From an uncultured Clostridium sp. (GTDB lineage Bacteria > Bacillota > Clostridia > TANB77 > CAG-508): DNA of 5,429 nt. Positions 1 through 5,429 of the stretch are shown here, piece by piece. The stretch is taken from contig CAMMNR010000132.1 in assembly GCA_946498265.1 (NCBI GenBank), forward strand, positions 1 through 5,429. The letters run 5' to 3'. The position numbers were made by a program, and so were the translations under genes. The notes beneath the pieces are model-generated. The model did no database searches. It was not told the DNA's origin and saw only the letters and a program-made list of their open reading frames with translations. How positions within the stretch are numbered: position 1 is the stretch's first letter; every line of letters begins with the position of its first letter.

Positions 1-1763
1 AGTATGATATTGAAAATAGAGAATTAAAAAGCTATCAAGATGTTGACACTGTTTCGAATGATGAATTATTAAAACCATATTTAGGCGCTAGTGCAGATAA
101 TAGATTAAAAAATATTGTTTCTACGATTCAACAAGAACAAAATGCTATTATACGAGAGCCTTTGAATGAAAATATAATTATACAAGGAGTTGCTGGAAGT
201 GGTAAAACAACAGTCGCATTGCATAGAATAGCATATTTAGTATATAACTATCGCGACAGTATAAAGCCAAATCAATATCTAGTGATTGGACCAAATAAAT
301 TTTTTGTTAATTATATTTCTGGAGTATTACCAGATTTGGATGTTGAAAATGTAAAACAATTAACTTATGAAGAACTTTGTGCAGAGTTTTTAAATGAAAA
401 TATTAAGTTGATTGATGAGGATAAAAAATTAATTCAATCTATTGTAAATGAAAATCTATTAAAATATGAAAAATTTAAAGTTTCAATGAAATTTAAAGAA
501 GCAATAGATAAATTCATAAAAGAAATGAAAGAAAACATAATTCCAGAAAAAGGTATTGAGATTAAGGGATATGAAGTAATAACTAGTAATGTAATAAAAA
601 ACATATACTTTTCAATTGAAGAATTGAGTAATTATGACAATATAAAGACAAGATTAAATAGAACTAATTTAATGTTATCAAAATATATAGAAGATAATTA
701 TGATGTAATAATGGCTAAGGTTAAAGAACAATATCAAAAAAATATTAATATAGTTTCTAAAGAAATTAATAAAAATGAATTAGAAAAAATAAGTTTCATA
801 GAGAAAGAATTAAAAAATGGTTGCAAAAAATATGTAAAGAAATATTTTAGTAGCCTAATTCCTAGCATTTTAAATGTATATATAACATTTCTTAATAATA
901 TAAAAAAATATATAAGTTTTGATTTTTTTGATAACATAAAGGAAAAAGTACAGAAAAATATTTCAAATATAAAAAATAGAAATGTAGAGTTTGAAGACTT
1001 AAGTGCATTAATATATCTAAAAAGTAAAATATTAGGAATAGAACAATATGACCAGTATAGACAAGTTGCAATAGATGAAGCACAAGATTTTGGAAATTTC
1101 AGCTTTTATGCATTAAAATATTTGCTAAAAAACGCAACATTTAGTATATTTGGAGATTTAGCACAATCAATATACCAATATAGAGGAATAGAAAATTGGA
1201 ATAGTGTAGTTGATAATACGTTTAATGATAAATGTGAAATGAAATATCTTTTAAAAAGTTATAGAACAACAACAGAGATAATGAATTCGGCTAATAACAT
1301 AACAAATTACATAAATTTAAACACTGCAAAGCCAGTTATAAGACATGGAAAGAATGTTAATTATATTAAATATAATACTTCAGATGAACAAATTGATACA
1401 ATAAAAAATATATTAAAACAATATAATGAAAAAGAATATAAAACAGTTGCTATAATATGTAAAAATGAAGAGGAAGCAACATCGATTAATAATAAATTAA
1501 AAAATGAAAGTTTAGTTATCAATAACATAACTGATTCTGATACACAATATAATGGAGGAATATGTACTATTACTAGTTATTTGGCAAAAGGTTTAGAATT
1601 TGATGGTGTAGTTGTTGCTGATGCTTCAGAAGGTGAATATAATTCTAGTAAAGCAATTGATATGAAATTGTTATATGTGGCAATGACTAGACCTTTACAT
1701 GAACTAAATATACTCTACAATAATAATATTGTTAAACCATTACAACAAGAGGTGCAAGTATGA
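1..1763 (+). CDS. helD: HelD-like RNA polymerase-associated superfamily 1 ATPase (UvrD/Rep fold), 5' end cut by window edge
   Basis: The reading frame is open from base 3, giving 586 visible codons; the first two bases belong to an earlier codon. A TTG at 162 is not the real start, because conserved HelD sequence (NRLKNIVSTIQQEQNAIIR, about 105-161) lies before it. Motifs in order: Walker A GVAGSGKT at 186-209; Walker B DEAQD at 1074-1088; motif III GDLAQ at 1152-1166; SYRTT motif at 1257-1271; motif V KGLEFD at 1587-1604; motif VI YVAMTR with the likely arginine finger at 1674-1691. All key ATPase residues are present. A Lys/Asn/Glu-rich, probably helical insertion separates Walker A from Walker B. 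Known family role: HelD binds RNA polymerase and uses ATP to release stalled or post-termination complexes from nucleic acid. Bacillus subtilis HelD is about 774 residues, so roughly 190 N-terminal residues (the RNAP-probing arm) would lie outside the window. A generic UvrD-type helicase is the alternative, but the NIVSTIQQEQ segment before Walker A favours HelD. Confidence 0.88.
   Translation, partial: YDIENRELKSYQDVDTVSNDELLKPYLGASADNRLKNIVSTIQQEQNAIIREPLNENIIIQGVAGSGKTTVALHRIAYLVYNYRDSIKPNQYLVIGPNKFFVNYISGVLPDLDVENVKQLTYEELCAEFLNENIKLIDEDKKLIQSIVNENLLKYEKFKVSMKFKEAIDKFIKEMKENIIPEKGIEIKGYEVITSNVIKNIYFSIEELSNYDNIKTRLNRTNLMLSKYIEDNYDVIMAKVKEQYQKNINIVSKEINKNELEKISFIEKELKNGCKKYVKKYFSSLIPSILNVYITFLNNIKKYISFDFFDNIKEKVQKNISNIKNRNVEFEDLSALIYLKSKILGIEQYDQYRQVAIDEAQDFGNFSFYALKYLLKNATFSIFGDLAQSIYQYRGIENWNSVVDNTFNDKCEMKYLLKSYRTTTEIMNSANNITNYINLNTAKPVIRHGKNVNYIKYNTSDEQIDTIKNILKQYNEKEYKTVAIICKNEEEATSINNKLKNESLVINNITDSDTQYNGGICTITSYLAKGLEFDGVVVADASEGEYNSSKAIDMKLLYVAMTRPLHELNILYNNNIVKPLQQEVQV
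1748..1754 (+). promoter_or_regulatory. Ribosome binding site of rfbD, inside the end of helD
   Basis: AGAGGTG lies 5 bases before the ATG at 1760 and inside the last codons of helD. It is a good match to the Shine-Dalgarno consensus. It supports ATG 1760 as the rfbD start and, with the ATGA stop/start overlap, suggests translational coupling between the two genes. Confidence 0.8.
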
Positions 1764-2614
1764 AAATATTAATTATTGGTGCGAGCGGACTATTAGGTAA
1801 AGCTGTTACAGAAGAATTGAAAAATTATGAAATATTCACTCCGACTTCTAAGGAACTAGATATTACTAAAAGAGAAAAAGTAGAAAAATATGTATTAGAG
1901 AAGTTACCAAATATTATTATTAATTGTGCAGCATATACAAATGTAGATAAGGCAGAGGTAGAAAAAGAGCATGCATACAATATTAATTGTGTTGGAACGT
2001 TAAATTTAGCTCAAATATGCAATAAATTTAATATTACTCTTATGCATATAAGTACGGACTATGTGTTTGATGGAAAAAAAGCTCAATATTATTCTCATAA
2101 AGAAGATGATGAGTTGTATTTAAATCCAATAACTATGTATGGAATTACAAAATTACAAGGAGAAAAAAATATAATAAATTTATGTAAAAAATATTATATA
2201 TTAAGAACATCATGGTTATTCGGCGATGGAAAAAATTTTATAAGAACTATAATAAGGCTTAGTAAAGAAAATAGTGAAATAAATGTTGTAAATGATCAGT
2301 TTGGAAATCCAACTTATACAGTTGATTTAGCATCAATTATAAATCAAATAATAATAAAACAGATACCATATGGAATTTATAATGCAACAAATATAGGAAG
2401 TACAAGCTGGTATGAGTTAGCTAAAAAGGTTTTAACTTACACTAAGAGTAATTGCATAGTCAATCCAATTAGTACCCAAAATTCAGATAGAAAAGCTGTA
2501 AGACCTAAAAATTCTAGACTAGATGTAACGAAATTGTTAAAACAAGGAATAGAAATCCCAACTTATGATAATGCATTAGAAAGATTTTTAAAAATAGAAT
2601 TAAAGGAAATGTAA
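1760..2614 (+). CDS. rfbD: dTDP-4-dehydrorhamnose reductase (RmlD)
   Basis: This 284-residue cytoplasmic protein is the last enzyme of the pathway: NAD(P)H-dependent reduction of dTDP-4-keto-L-rhamnose to dTDP-L-rhamnose. It is a short-chain dehydrogenase/reductase of the extended type. The N-terminal Rossmann motif is GASGLLG (residues 7-13). Family signatures follow: NCAAYTNVDKAE (55-66), STDYVFDG (98-105), the catalytic Tyr127 and Lys131 of YxxxK, RTSWLFG (149-155), DQFGNPTY (179-186) and the substrate-binding RPKNSRLD (248-255). Length matches the usual 280-300 residues and nothing essential is missing. The start overlaps the helD stop as ATGA, with a strong AGAGGTG site 5 bases upstream, so translation is probably coupled to helD. 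Only 2 bases separate its TAA from rfbA. The specific RmlD motifs and the neighbouring rfbA, rfbC and rfbB make another sugar reductase unlikely. Confidence 0.96.
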   Translation: MKILIIGASGLLGKAVTEELKNYEIFTPTSKELDITKREKVEKYVLEKLPNIIINCAAYTNVDKAEVEKEHAYNINCVGTLNLAQICNKFNITLMHISTDYVFDGKKAQYYSHKEDDELYLNPITMYGITKLQGEKNIINLCKKYYILRTSWLFGDGKNFIRTIIRLSKENSEINVVNDQFGNPTYTVDLASIINQIIIKQIPYGIYNATNIGSTSWYELAKKVLTYTKSNCIVNPISTQNSDRKAVRPKNSRLDVTKLLKQGIEIPTYDNALERFLKIELKEM

Positions 2615-2616
2615 AT

Positions 2617-3513
2617 ATGAAAAAAAGAAAAGGAATTATTTTGGCTGGAGGAAATGCTACGAGACTATATCCAATAACTCTTACTATATCTAAACAATTA
2701 CTTCCTGTATTTGATAAGCCAATGATTTATTATCCTCTAGCAACATTAATGCAAGCAGAAATCAACGAAATATTAATTGTATCAACACCCAAACATATTG
2801 CAATGTTCCGTGAACTATTAGGAGATGGAAGTAAATTTGGTATGAGATTTGAATATGCAATTCAAGAAAAGCCAATAGGATTAGCTGACGCATTTTGTGT
2901 GGGAGAAAAATTTATAGGTAATGACGATGTGGCATTAATTTTAGGAGATAATTTAATATATGGTTCTAATTTGAAAGAATTATTAAAAAATGCTACAAAA
3001 TTAGAAGAGGGGGCTACTATTTTTGGTTACCAAGTAGCCAACCCAACTTCATATGGTGTAGTGGAGATAGATAACAAATGTAATGCTATTTCAATTGAGG
3101 AAAAACCAGTTATTCCAAAATCAGATATGGCAGTAATAGGTTTATATTTTTACGATAATGATGTTATTAAAATTGCAAAAGGTATAACACCATCTGCACG
3201 AGGAGAATTAGAAATAACGGATATAAATAAAAAATATATGGAAAATGGTAAACTTAAAGTTGTACCACTTGAACGCGGATATGCATGGTTTGATATGGGA
3301 ACGCCAGAAGGACTTTTAGATGCATCAGATTATGTCAAAGCAATTGAAACAAGGCAAGGGTTGCAAATTGCTTGCATTGAGGAAATTGCTTATAAAAATA
3401 AATGGATAGAGAGGTCAAAACTTTTGGAATTCGCAAAAGAATATTCTAAAACGAATTATGGTAATTATTTGTTGAAAATTGCAAATGAAACTAAAATAAA
3501 TTATAGTTGGTGA
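2617..3513 (+). CDS. rfbA: Glucose-1-phosphate thymidylyltransferase (RmlA)
   Basis: This 298-residue enzyme catalyses the first step: glucose-1-phosphate plus dTTP gives dTDP-glucose and pyrophosphate. The nucleotidyltransferase fold is clear. The nucleotide-binding loop LAGGNATRL is at residues 9-17 and SKQLLP with catalytic Lys26 at 25-30. DKPMIYYPL (33-41), LGDN with metal-binding Asp111 (109-112), EEKP (161-164), GLYFYD (175-180), ARGELEITD (194-202) and a second metal-site Asp226 in AWFDMGTP (223-230) follow. The C-terminal segment (TRQGLQIAC...EEIAYKNKWI) matches the long form of RmlA that has the allosteric dTDP-rhamnose region. In this family the product dTDP-L-rhamnose feeds back on the enzyme. 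Two places differ from the commonest sequence: GGNATRL instead of GGSGTRL, and DMGTP instead of DTGTH; the charged catalytic residues are intact. AAAGGA at 2602-2607 lies 9 bases before the ATG, within the end of rfbD. Confidence 0.96.
   Translation: MKKRKGIILAGGNATRLYPITLTISKQLLPVFDKPMIYYPLATLMQAEINEILIVSTPKHIAMFRELLGDGSKFGMRFEYAIQEKPIGLADAFCVGEKFIGNDDVALILGDNLIYGSNLKELLKNATKLEEGATIFGYQVANPTSYGVVEIDNKCNAISIEEKPVIPKSDMAVIGLYFYDNDVIKIAKGITPSARGELEITDINKKYMENGKLKVVPLERGYAWFDMGTPEGLLDASDYVKAIETRQGLQIACIEEIAYKNKWIERSKLLEFAKEYSKTNYGNYLLKIANETKINYSW
3509..3513 (+). promoter_or_regulatory. Ribosome binding site that decides the rfbC start
   Basis: GGTGA, matching the 3' part of the Shine-Dalgarno consensus, overlaps the rfbA stop codon and ends 5 bases before ATG 3519. 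The in-frame TTG 3507 and GTG 3510 lie on this site and have only AT-rich sequence before them. ATG 3519 is therefore preferred. Confidence 0.6.
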
Positions 3514-3518
3514 AAAAA

Positions 3519-4076
3519 ATGGAAAGATTTATAAAAAAAGAAACTAATATTGAAGGTTTATTAGTGATAGAGAATCATTCTTTTGAAGATCAGAGAGGCT
3601 TTTTTATGGAAACATATAACAAGAGAGAATTTGAAAAATTAGGGATTTTAAATGATTTTGTGCAAGATAATCATTCTAAATCTTCCAAAGGGGTATTAAG
3701 AGGATTACATTTTCAGAAAAATTATTCACAAGCTAAACTAGTAAGAGTAATAAAAGGAAAAGTATATGATGTGGCAGTTGACTTAAGGAAAGATTCTAAA
3801 ACTTATGGAAAGTATTATGGAATTGAATTAACGGAAAGTAACAAATTACAATTCTTTATTCCTAAAGGTTTTGCACATGGATTTATGGTATTATCAGATA
3901 CTGCAGAATTTGTATATAAGTGTGATGAATTTTACCATCCAGAAGATGAAAGTGGTATTATTTGGAATGATGAAAATATAAATATAAAATGGCCTTTAGA
4001 AGAGATAGGTGGAGAAAGTCAATTGATATTATCTTCAAAAGACAAAATGTGGAAAAAAATAAATGATATTAGTTAA
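3519..4076 (+). CDS. rfbC: dTDP-4-dehydrorhamnose 3,5-epimerase (RmlC)
   Basis: This 185-residue cytoplasmic cupin-fold enzyme epimerises C3 and C5 of dTDP-4-keto-6-deoxyglucose to give dTDP-4-keto-L-rhamnose; family members work as dimers. Numbering from ATG 3519, family motifs are FEDQRGFFMETY (22-33), QDNHSKSSKGVLRGLHFQ (49-66) with the expected catalytic His64, AKLVRVIKGKVYDVAVDLR (72-90), IPKGFAHGF (114-122), YKCDEFYHPEDESGI (133-147) containing the conserved tyrosines, and LSSKD (171-175), whose Asp175 is the likely partner of His64. The length is standard for RmlC (about 180-190). A longer form starting at TTG 3507 would add four residues and overlap rfbA, but it lacks a ribosome binding site. 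The start lies 5 bases after the rfbA stop, so translation probably continues by re-initiation. Assignment is firm; the exact start is a little less so. Confidence 0.95.
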   Translation: MERFIKKETNIEGLLVIENHSFEDQRGFFMETYNKREFEKLGILNDFVQDNHSKSSKGVLRGLHFQKNYSQAKLVRVIKGKVYDVAVDLRKDSKTYGKYYGIELTESNKLQFFIPKGFAHGFMVLSDTAEFVYKCDEFYHPEDESGIIWNDENINIKWPLEEIGGESQLILSSKDKMWKKINDIS

Positions 4077-4094
4077 ATGAAGGAATGAAATAAG

Positions 4095-5066
4095 ATGAGT
4101 AAAAATATTTTGATAACTGGTGGTGCAGGATTCATTGGTAGTAATTTCATTAATTACTTTATTAATAAATATCCTAAATATAATTTAATTGTCTTAGATA
4201 AATTGACATATGCAGCAAATATAAAAAATTTGGACAATGTTATACATAAGATTATCTTTATTAAAGGAGATATTTGTGATTTTGATTTGTTAAATACAAT
4301 ATTTAGCAAATATAAAATTGATTCTGTAATTAATTTTGCAGCAGAAACGCATGTTGATAATAGTATAAAAAATCCACTAATATTCACACAAACAAATGTA
4401 ATAGGAACTAATTCTTTATTAGAAGTTTCAAGGCAATTTTGGAAAGATAATTATGAAAACAAGTTCTTACAAATTTCGACAGATGAAGTATATGGAACAT
4501 TAAGTGAAGGAGAAAAACCTTTTACAGAAAACACTCCATTAAAACCAAATAGTCCATATTCAGCATCTAAAGCAAGTGCTGATTTGATGCTTATGTCATA
4601 TTACAAAACATACAATATGAATATTAATATTACAAATTGTTCAAATAACTATGGGAAATATCAACATAGTGAAAAGTTAATACCACATATGATTAAATGT
4701 GCATACGAGAATAAAAAATTACCTGTATATGGAAATGGAATGAATATAAGAGATTGGATTTTCGTTGAAGATCATTGTGCGGCTATAGATTTAGTCTTTC
4801 ATAATGGAAAAAGAGGAGAAAGATACAATGTTGGAGGGCATACAGAAAAAAGAAATTTAGATATTGTAAAATTAATTTTAAAGTATTTAGGAAAATCAGA
4901 AGAATTAATAAACTTTGTAGCTGACAGAAAAGGACATGATTATAGATATGCGATAGATTCTACTAAAATTGAAAATGAATTAGGGTGGAAAACAAAAATG
5001 CAATTTAATGAAGGAATTAGAGAAACTATTAATTGGTACTTAGAAAATTTAGATAGATTGAGTTAG
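4095..5066 (+). CDS. rfbB: dTDP-glucose 4,6-dehydratase (RmlB)
   Basis: This 323-residue NAD+-dependent enzyme carries out the second pathway step: dTDP-glucose to dTDP-4-keto-6-deoxyglucose plus water. It is an extended short-chain dehydrogenase/reductase. The Rossmann motif is GGAGFIG (9-15), followed by LDKLTYAAN (34-42), GDI (58-60), FAAETHVDNSI (81-91), STDEVYG (128-134) with the Asp130-Glu131 pair used for dehydration, and YSASKAS (155-161) with Tyr155 and Lys159 of YxxxK. NCSNNYGKYQHSEKLIP (181-197), YGNGMNIRDWIFVEDH (212-227), YNVGG (244-248) and GHDYRYAIDSTK (280-291) complete the set. Length is slightly below the usual 330-360, with nothing essential lost. NNYGKYQHSEK differs from the more common NNYGPYQFPEK. 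AAGGA at 4080-4084 sits 10 bases before the ATG, a somewhat long spacing, in the 18-base gap after rfbC. It is the last gene of the group; the next 363 bases hold no gene. A related NDP-sugar dehydratase is unlikely given the DE pair and context. Confidence 0.96.
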   Translation: MSKNILITGGAGFIGSNFINYFINKYPKYNLIVLDKLTYAANIKNLDNVIHKIIFIKGDICDFDLLNTIFSKYKIDSVINFAAETHVDNSIKNPLIFTQTNVIGTNSLLEVSRQFWKDNYENKFLQISTDEVYGTLSEGEKPFTENTPLKPNSPYSASKASADLMLMSYYKTYNMNINITNCSNNYGKYQHSEKLIPHMIKCAYENKKLPVYGNGMNIRDWIFVEDHCAAIDLVFHNGKRGERYNVGGHTEKRNLDIVKLILKYLGKSEELINFVADRKGHDYRYAIDSTKIENELGWKTKMQFNEGIRETINWYLENLDRLS

Positions 5067-5263
5067 ATAGTTTTTTTGAATAAAATTTGTATGAAATTGT
5101 TATATTACAATATTTGCTGAATTTAGAAAAAATAATAAGAACTCAAACAGAATTAACAAATAACTAATTAAGAAAAAAGAAAGAATTAATGTATCTCCGG
5201 AAATTCAGATTTATATTTAAATTTAAGGAATATGGATAACAAAATTAATATGTGTATGAGTCT

Positions 5264-5310
5264 AAAATGTCCTTTTTTAGTAGTTTTGAAACTCTAAAAT
5301 AGGACATTTT
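5264..5310. terminator. Likely bidirectional intrinsic terminator hairpin
   Basis: AAAATGTCCTTTTTTAG (5264-5280) pairs with CTAAAATAGGACATTTT (5294-5310), 17 positions with one T-T mismatch. Inside, AGTTT (5282-5286) faces AAACT (5289-5293), so almost the whole 47 bases fold into one stem with a short loop. The TGTCC/GGACA core is flanked by four A on the left and five T (5307-5311) on the right, the arrangement expected of a terminator that works on both strands. It is 197 bases after the rfbB stop, so the rhamnose transcript would have a long 3' untranslated end unless it stops earlier. The stem is AT-rich apart from the TGTCC core. A transposon-derived inverted repeat is the alternative. 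Confidence 0.55.
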
Positions 5311-5374
5311 TAAAATTCTCAAATCAAGTTATTTCAAGTGTTATGTCGATTTTTAGGACAAATTTAACTAAAGT

Positions 5375-5414
5375 GGGTAGGTGTATGAGAGCGTAAGCTA
5401 TCATATTCCTACCC
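5375..5414. repeat. Inverted repeat with GTAA loop; candidate structured RNA or element end
   Basis: GGGTAGGTGTATGAGAGC (5375-5392) can pair with GCTATCATATTCCTACCC (5397-5414) around the loop GTAA (5393-5396). Of 18 positions, 15 are Watson-Crick pairs and one is G-T; only 5382/5407 (T-T) and 5389/5400 (G-A) mismatch. One more pair (T5374-A5415) and AACT (5366-5369) with AGTT (5416-5419) could extend the base. The loop is of the GNRA class when written as + strand RNA (GUAA), typical of stable folded RNAs. No T-run follows, so it is not an ordinary intrinsic terminator in the + direction. Its identity is unknown to me. Confidence 0.6.
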
Positions 5415-5429
5415 AAGTTCTATTTAGTG

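Larger units (their letters stand above)
5067..5429. other. Non-coding AT-rich region downstream of the rhamnose genes
   Basis: No credible open reading frame exists on either strand; the forward ATG-started frames are 16 codons or shorter. The part from 5067 to about 5250 is plain AT-rich DNA with a run of seven T at 5071-5077 just after the rfbB stop but no convincing hairpin before it. The part from about 5252 to the end is different: it has two strong inverted repeats (5264-5310 and 5375-5414), a 9-base direct repeat GTGTATGAG (5252-5260 and 5381-5389), and a repeated TAGGACA (5300-5306 and 5354-5360). No promoter could be assigned with confidence. The start of the next gene is not in the window. 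Confidence 0.75.

Noticed and set aside
43..71. TTGACA at 43-48 as a promoter -35 box
   Set aside because: No good -10 hexamer lies 16-18 bases downstream, and the site is inside coding sequence.
162..164. TTG as the start codon of the helicase gene
   Set aside because: The frame stays open back to base 3 and encodes conserved HelD residues just before Walker A, so the TTG is an internal Leu codon of a gene cut by the window edge.
734..1083. Minus-strand open frames opposite helD (63 and 67 codons)
   Set aside because: Hydrophobic low-complexity translations of AT-rich antisense sequence; they overlap each other and a firmly identified gene.
1..1763. Helicase as GajB of a Gabija-type defence system
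   Set aside because: The motif before Walker A and the insertion layout fit HelD, and no GajA-like nuclease gene is beside it.
4203..4225. TTGACA followed by TATAAA inside rfbB
   Set aside because: The spacing is only 11 bases and the sequence is explained by the conserved coding segment KLTYAAN.
4154..4387. Minus-strand 77-codon frame opposite rfbB
   Set aside because: It is the antisense shadow of conserved rfbB coding sequence with no ribosome site or family resemblance.
5026..5077. Terminator at the end of rfbB using the seven-T run at 5071-5077
   Set aside because: The only pairing found (CTATTAA at 5026-5032 with TTAGATAG at 5063-5070) is short, AT-only in most pairs and has a 30-base loop.
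5189..5239. 16-codon reading frame starting at ATG 5189
   Set aside because: It has no clear ribosome binding site, is very short and resembles no protein I recognise.
5256..5297. 13-residue reading frame starting at ATG 5256
   Set aside because: It lies within the hairpin, has no ribosome binding site and is expected by chance.
5252..5429. CRISPR array
   Set aside because: The repeated words are too short and too few and are not evenly spaced.

Overview
This window comes from a very AT-rich, low-GC bacterium, most likely a member of the Bacillota (Clostridia-like). The evidence is the codon use (AGA for Arg, ATA for Ile, Lys/Asn/Ile-rich proteins), the purine-rich Shine-Dalgarno sites, and a HelD-type RNA polymerase-associated ATPase of the kind found in Gram-positive bacteria. 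TGA is used as a real stop (ends of helD and rfbA) and Trp is TGG, so the standard bacterial code applies and this is not a mycoplasma. The species cannot be told from the sequence alone.

Positions 1-5066 hold five same-strand genes packed with almost no spacing, which reads as one transcription unit. First is the 3' part of a HelD-like UvrD/Rep superfamily 1 ATPase (start lies before the window; stop at 1761-1763). It overlaps the next gene by 4 bases (ATGA). Four genes then encode the complete dTDP-L-rhamnose pathway in the order rfbD (reductase), rfbA (thymidylyltransferase), rfbC (3,5-epimerase), rfbB (4,6-dehydratase). Gaps between genes are 2, 5 and 18 bases. In pathway order, RfbA makes dTDP-glucose from glucose-1-phosphate and dTTP, RfbB makes dTDP-4-keto-6-deoxyglucose, RfbC epimerises it, and RfbD reduces it to dTDP-L-rhamnose, the donor for rhamnose in surface polysaccharides. 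No glycosyltransferase, flippase or polymerase gene is in view, so the polymer that uses the rhamnose is not identified.

Positions 5067-5429 contain no convincing gene. The first ~185 bases are featureless AT-rich DNA. The last ~180 bases carry two strong inverted repeats: a 47-base hairpin at 5264-5310 with A-tract and T-tract flanks, which looks like a bidirectional terminator, and a 40-base hairpin at 5375-5414 capped by a GTAA (GNRA-type) loop with no T-tract after it. The second could belong to a structured RNA, a leader of a gene beyond the window, or a mobile-element end. The genes themselves are ordinary family members. The points worth a second look are the placement of helD in a rhamnose operon and the structured 3' region. 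I see no clear previously undescribed system.
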